From assembly GCF_938029485.1 (NCBI RefSeq), contig NZ_CALHGC010000194.1:1-5819 (forward strand): a stretch of DNA of 5,819 bases. Reading direction: 5' to 3'. The notes below the pieces were generated by a model, which was not told the DNA's origin, ran no database searches, and worked only from the letters and a program-made list of their open reading frames with translations. The translations under genes were made by a program, and so were the position numbers. Positions within the stretch are counted from its first letter, which is position 1; each line of letters starts with the position of its first letter. The stretch comes from an uncultured Treponema sp. (GTDB lineage Bacteria > Spirochaetota > Spirochaetia > Treponematales > Treponemataceae). Positions 5,819-5,819 of this stretch are shown here, piece after piece.

Positions 5819-5819
5819 C

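Overview
The window looks like spirochaete chromosome, most likely from the genus Treponema. This is inferred from protein style, a base composition that looks mid-40s % GC by eye, and the gene order YbbR-domain protein, acpS, DUF2225 protein, truA. No rRNA or other marker gene fixes the species. The sequence holds seven protein genes. One runs rightward and enters from the left edge. Six run leftward, and the first of these enters from the right edge. The two groups converge at about 404-641, where hairpins and a probable two-way terminator sit. I see no tRNA, rRNA, insertion sequence, CRISPR array or phage gene.

Left edge (2-403, + strand): the C-terminal end of a repeat protein. It is open from the first bases, so the ATG at 161 is an internal methionine. 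It carries one complete and one partial copy of a roughly 91-residue unit that resembles divergent InlB B-type repeats. The copies are almost identical in DNA except for one 12-base block. Between 404 and 641 lie a strong hairpin (462-495) and a terminator-like cluster of stems (516-550).

Middle (642-3352, - strand): a probable two-gene operon. The first gene encodes a COG0523/CobW-family GTPase with an unusually His-rich insert (32 His in 60 residues). After a 35-base gap comes a MATE-family multidrug/cation antiporter. The 163-base leader upstream of the GTPase gene has a plausible promoter, a direct repeat near the predicted transcription start, and overlapping inverted repeats that could form alternative stems. 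Metal-responsive control is a reasonable inference but is not shown.

Right (3516-5819, - strand): a compact housekeeping cluster. It contains the tail of a YbbR/CdaR-like protein (regulator of c-di-AMP synthesis), acpS (activates acyl carrier protein), a DUF2225 protein with paired Cys-x-x-Cys motifs, and truA (tRNA pseudouridine synthase). YbbR/acpS overlap by 4 bases and DUF2225/truA by 11 bases, which suggests co-translation.

I did not find a demonstrably new system. The points most worth a second look are the repeat protein with its local variable block, the leader of the His-rich GTPase gene, and the GTPase-MATE pairing.
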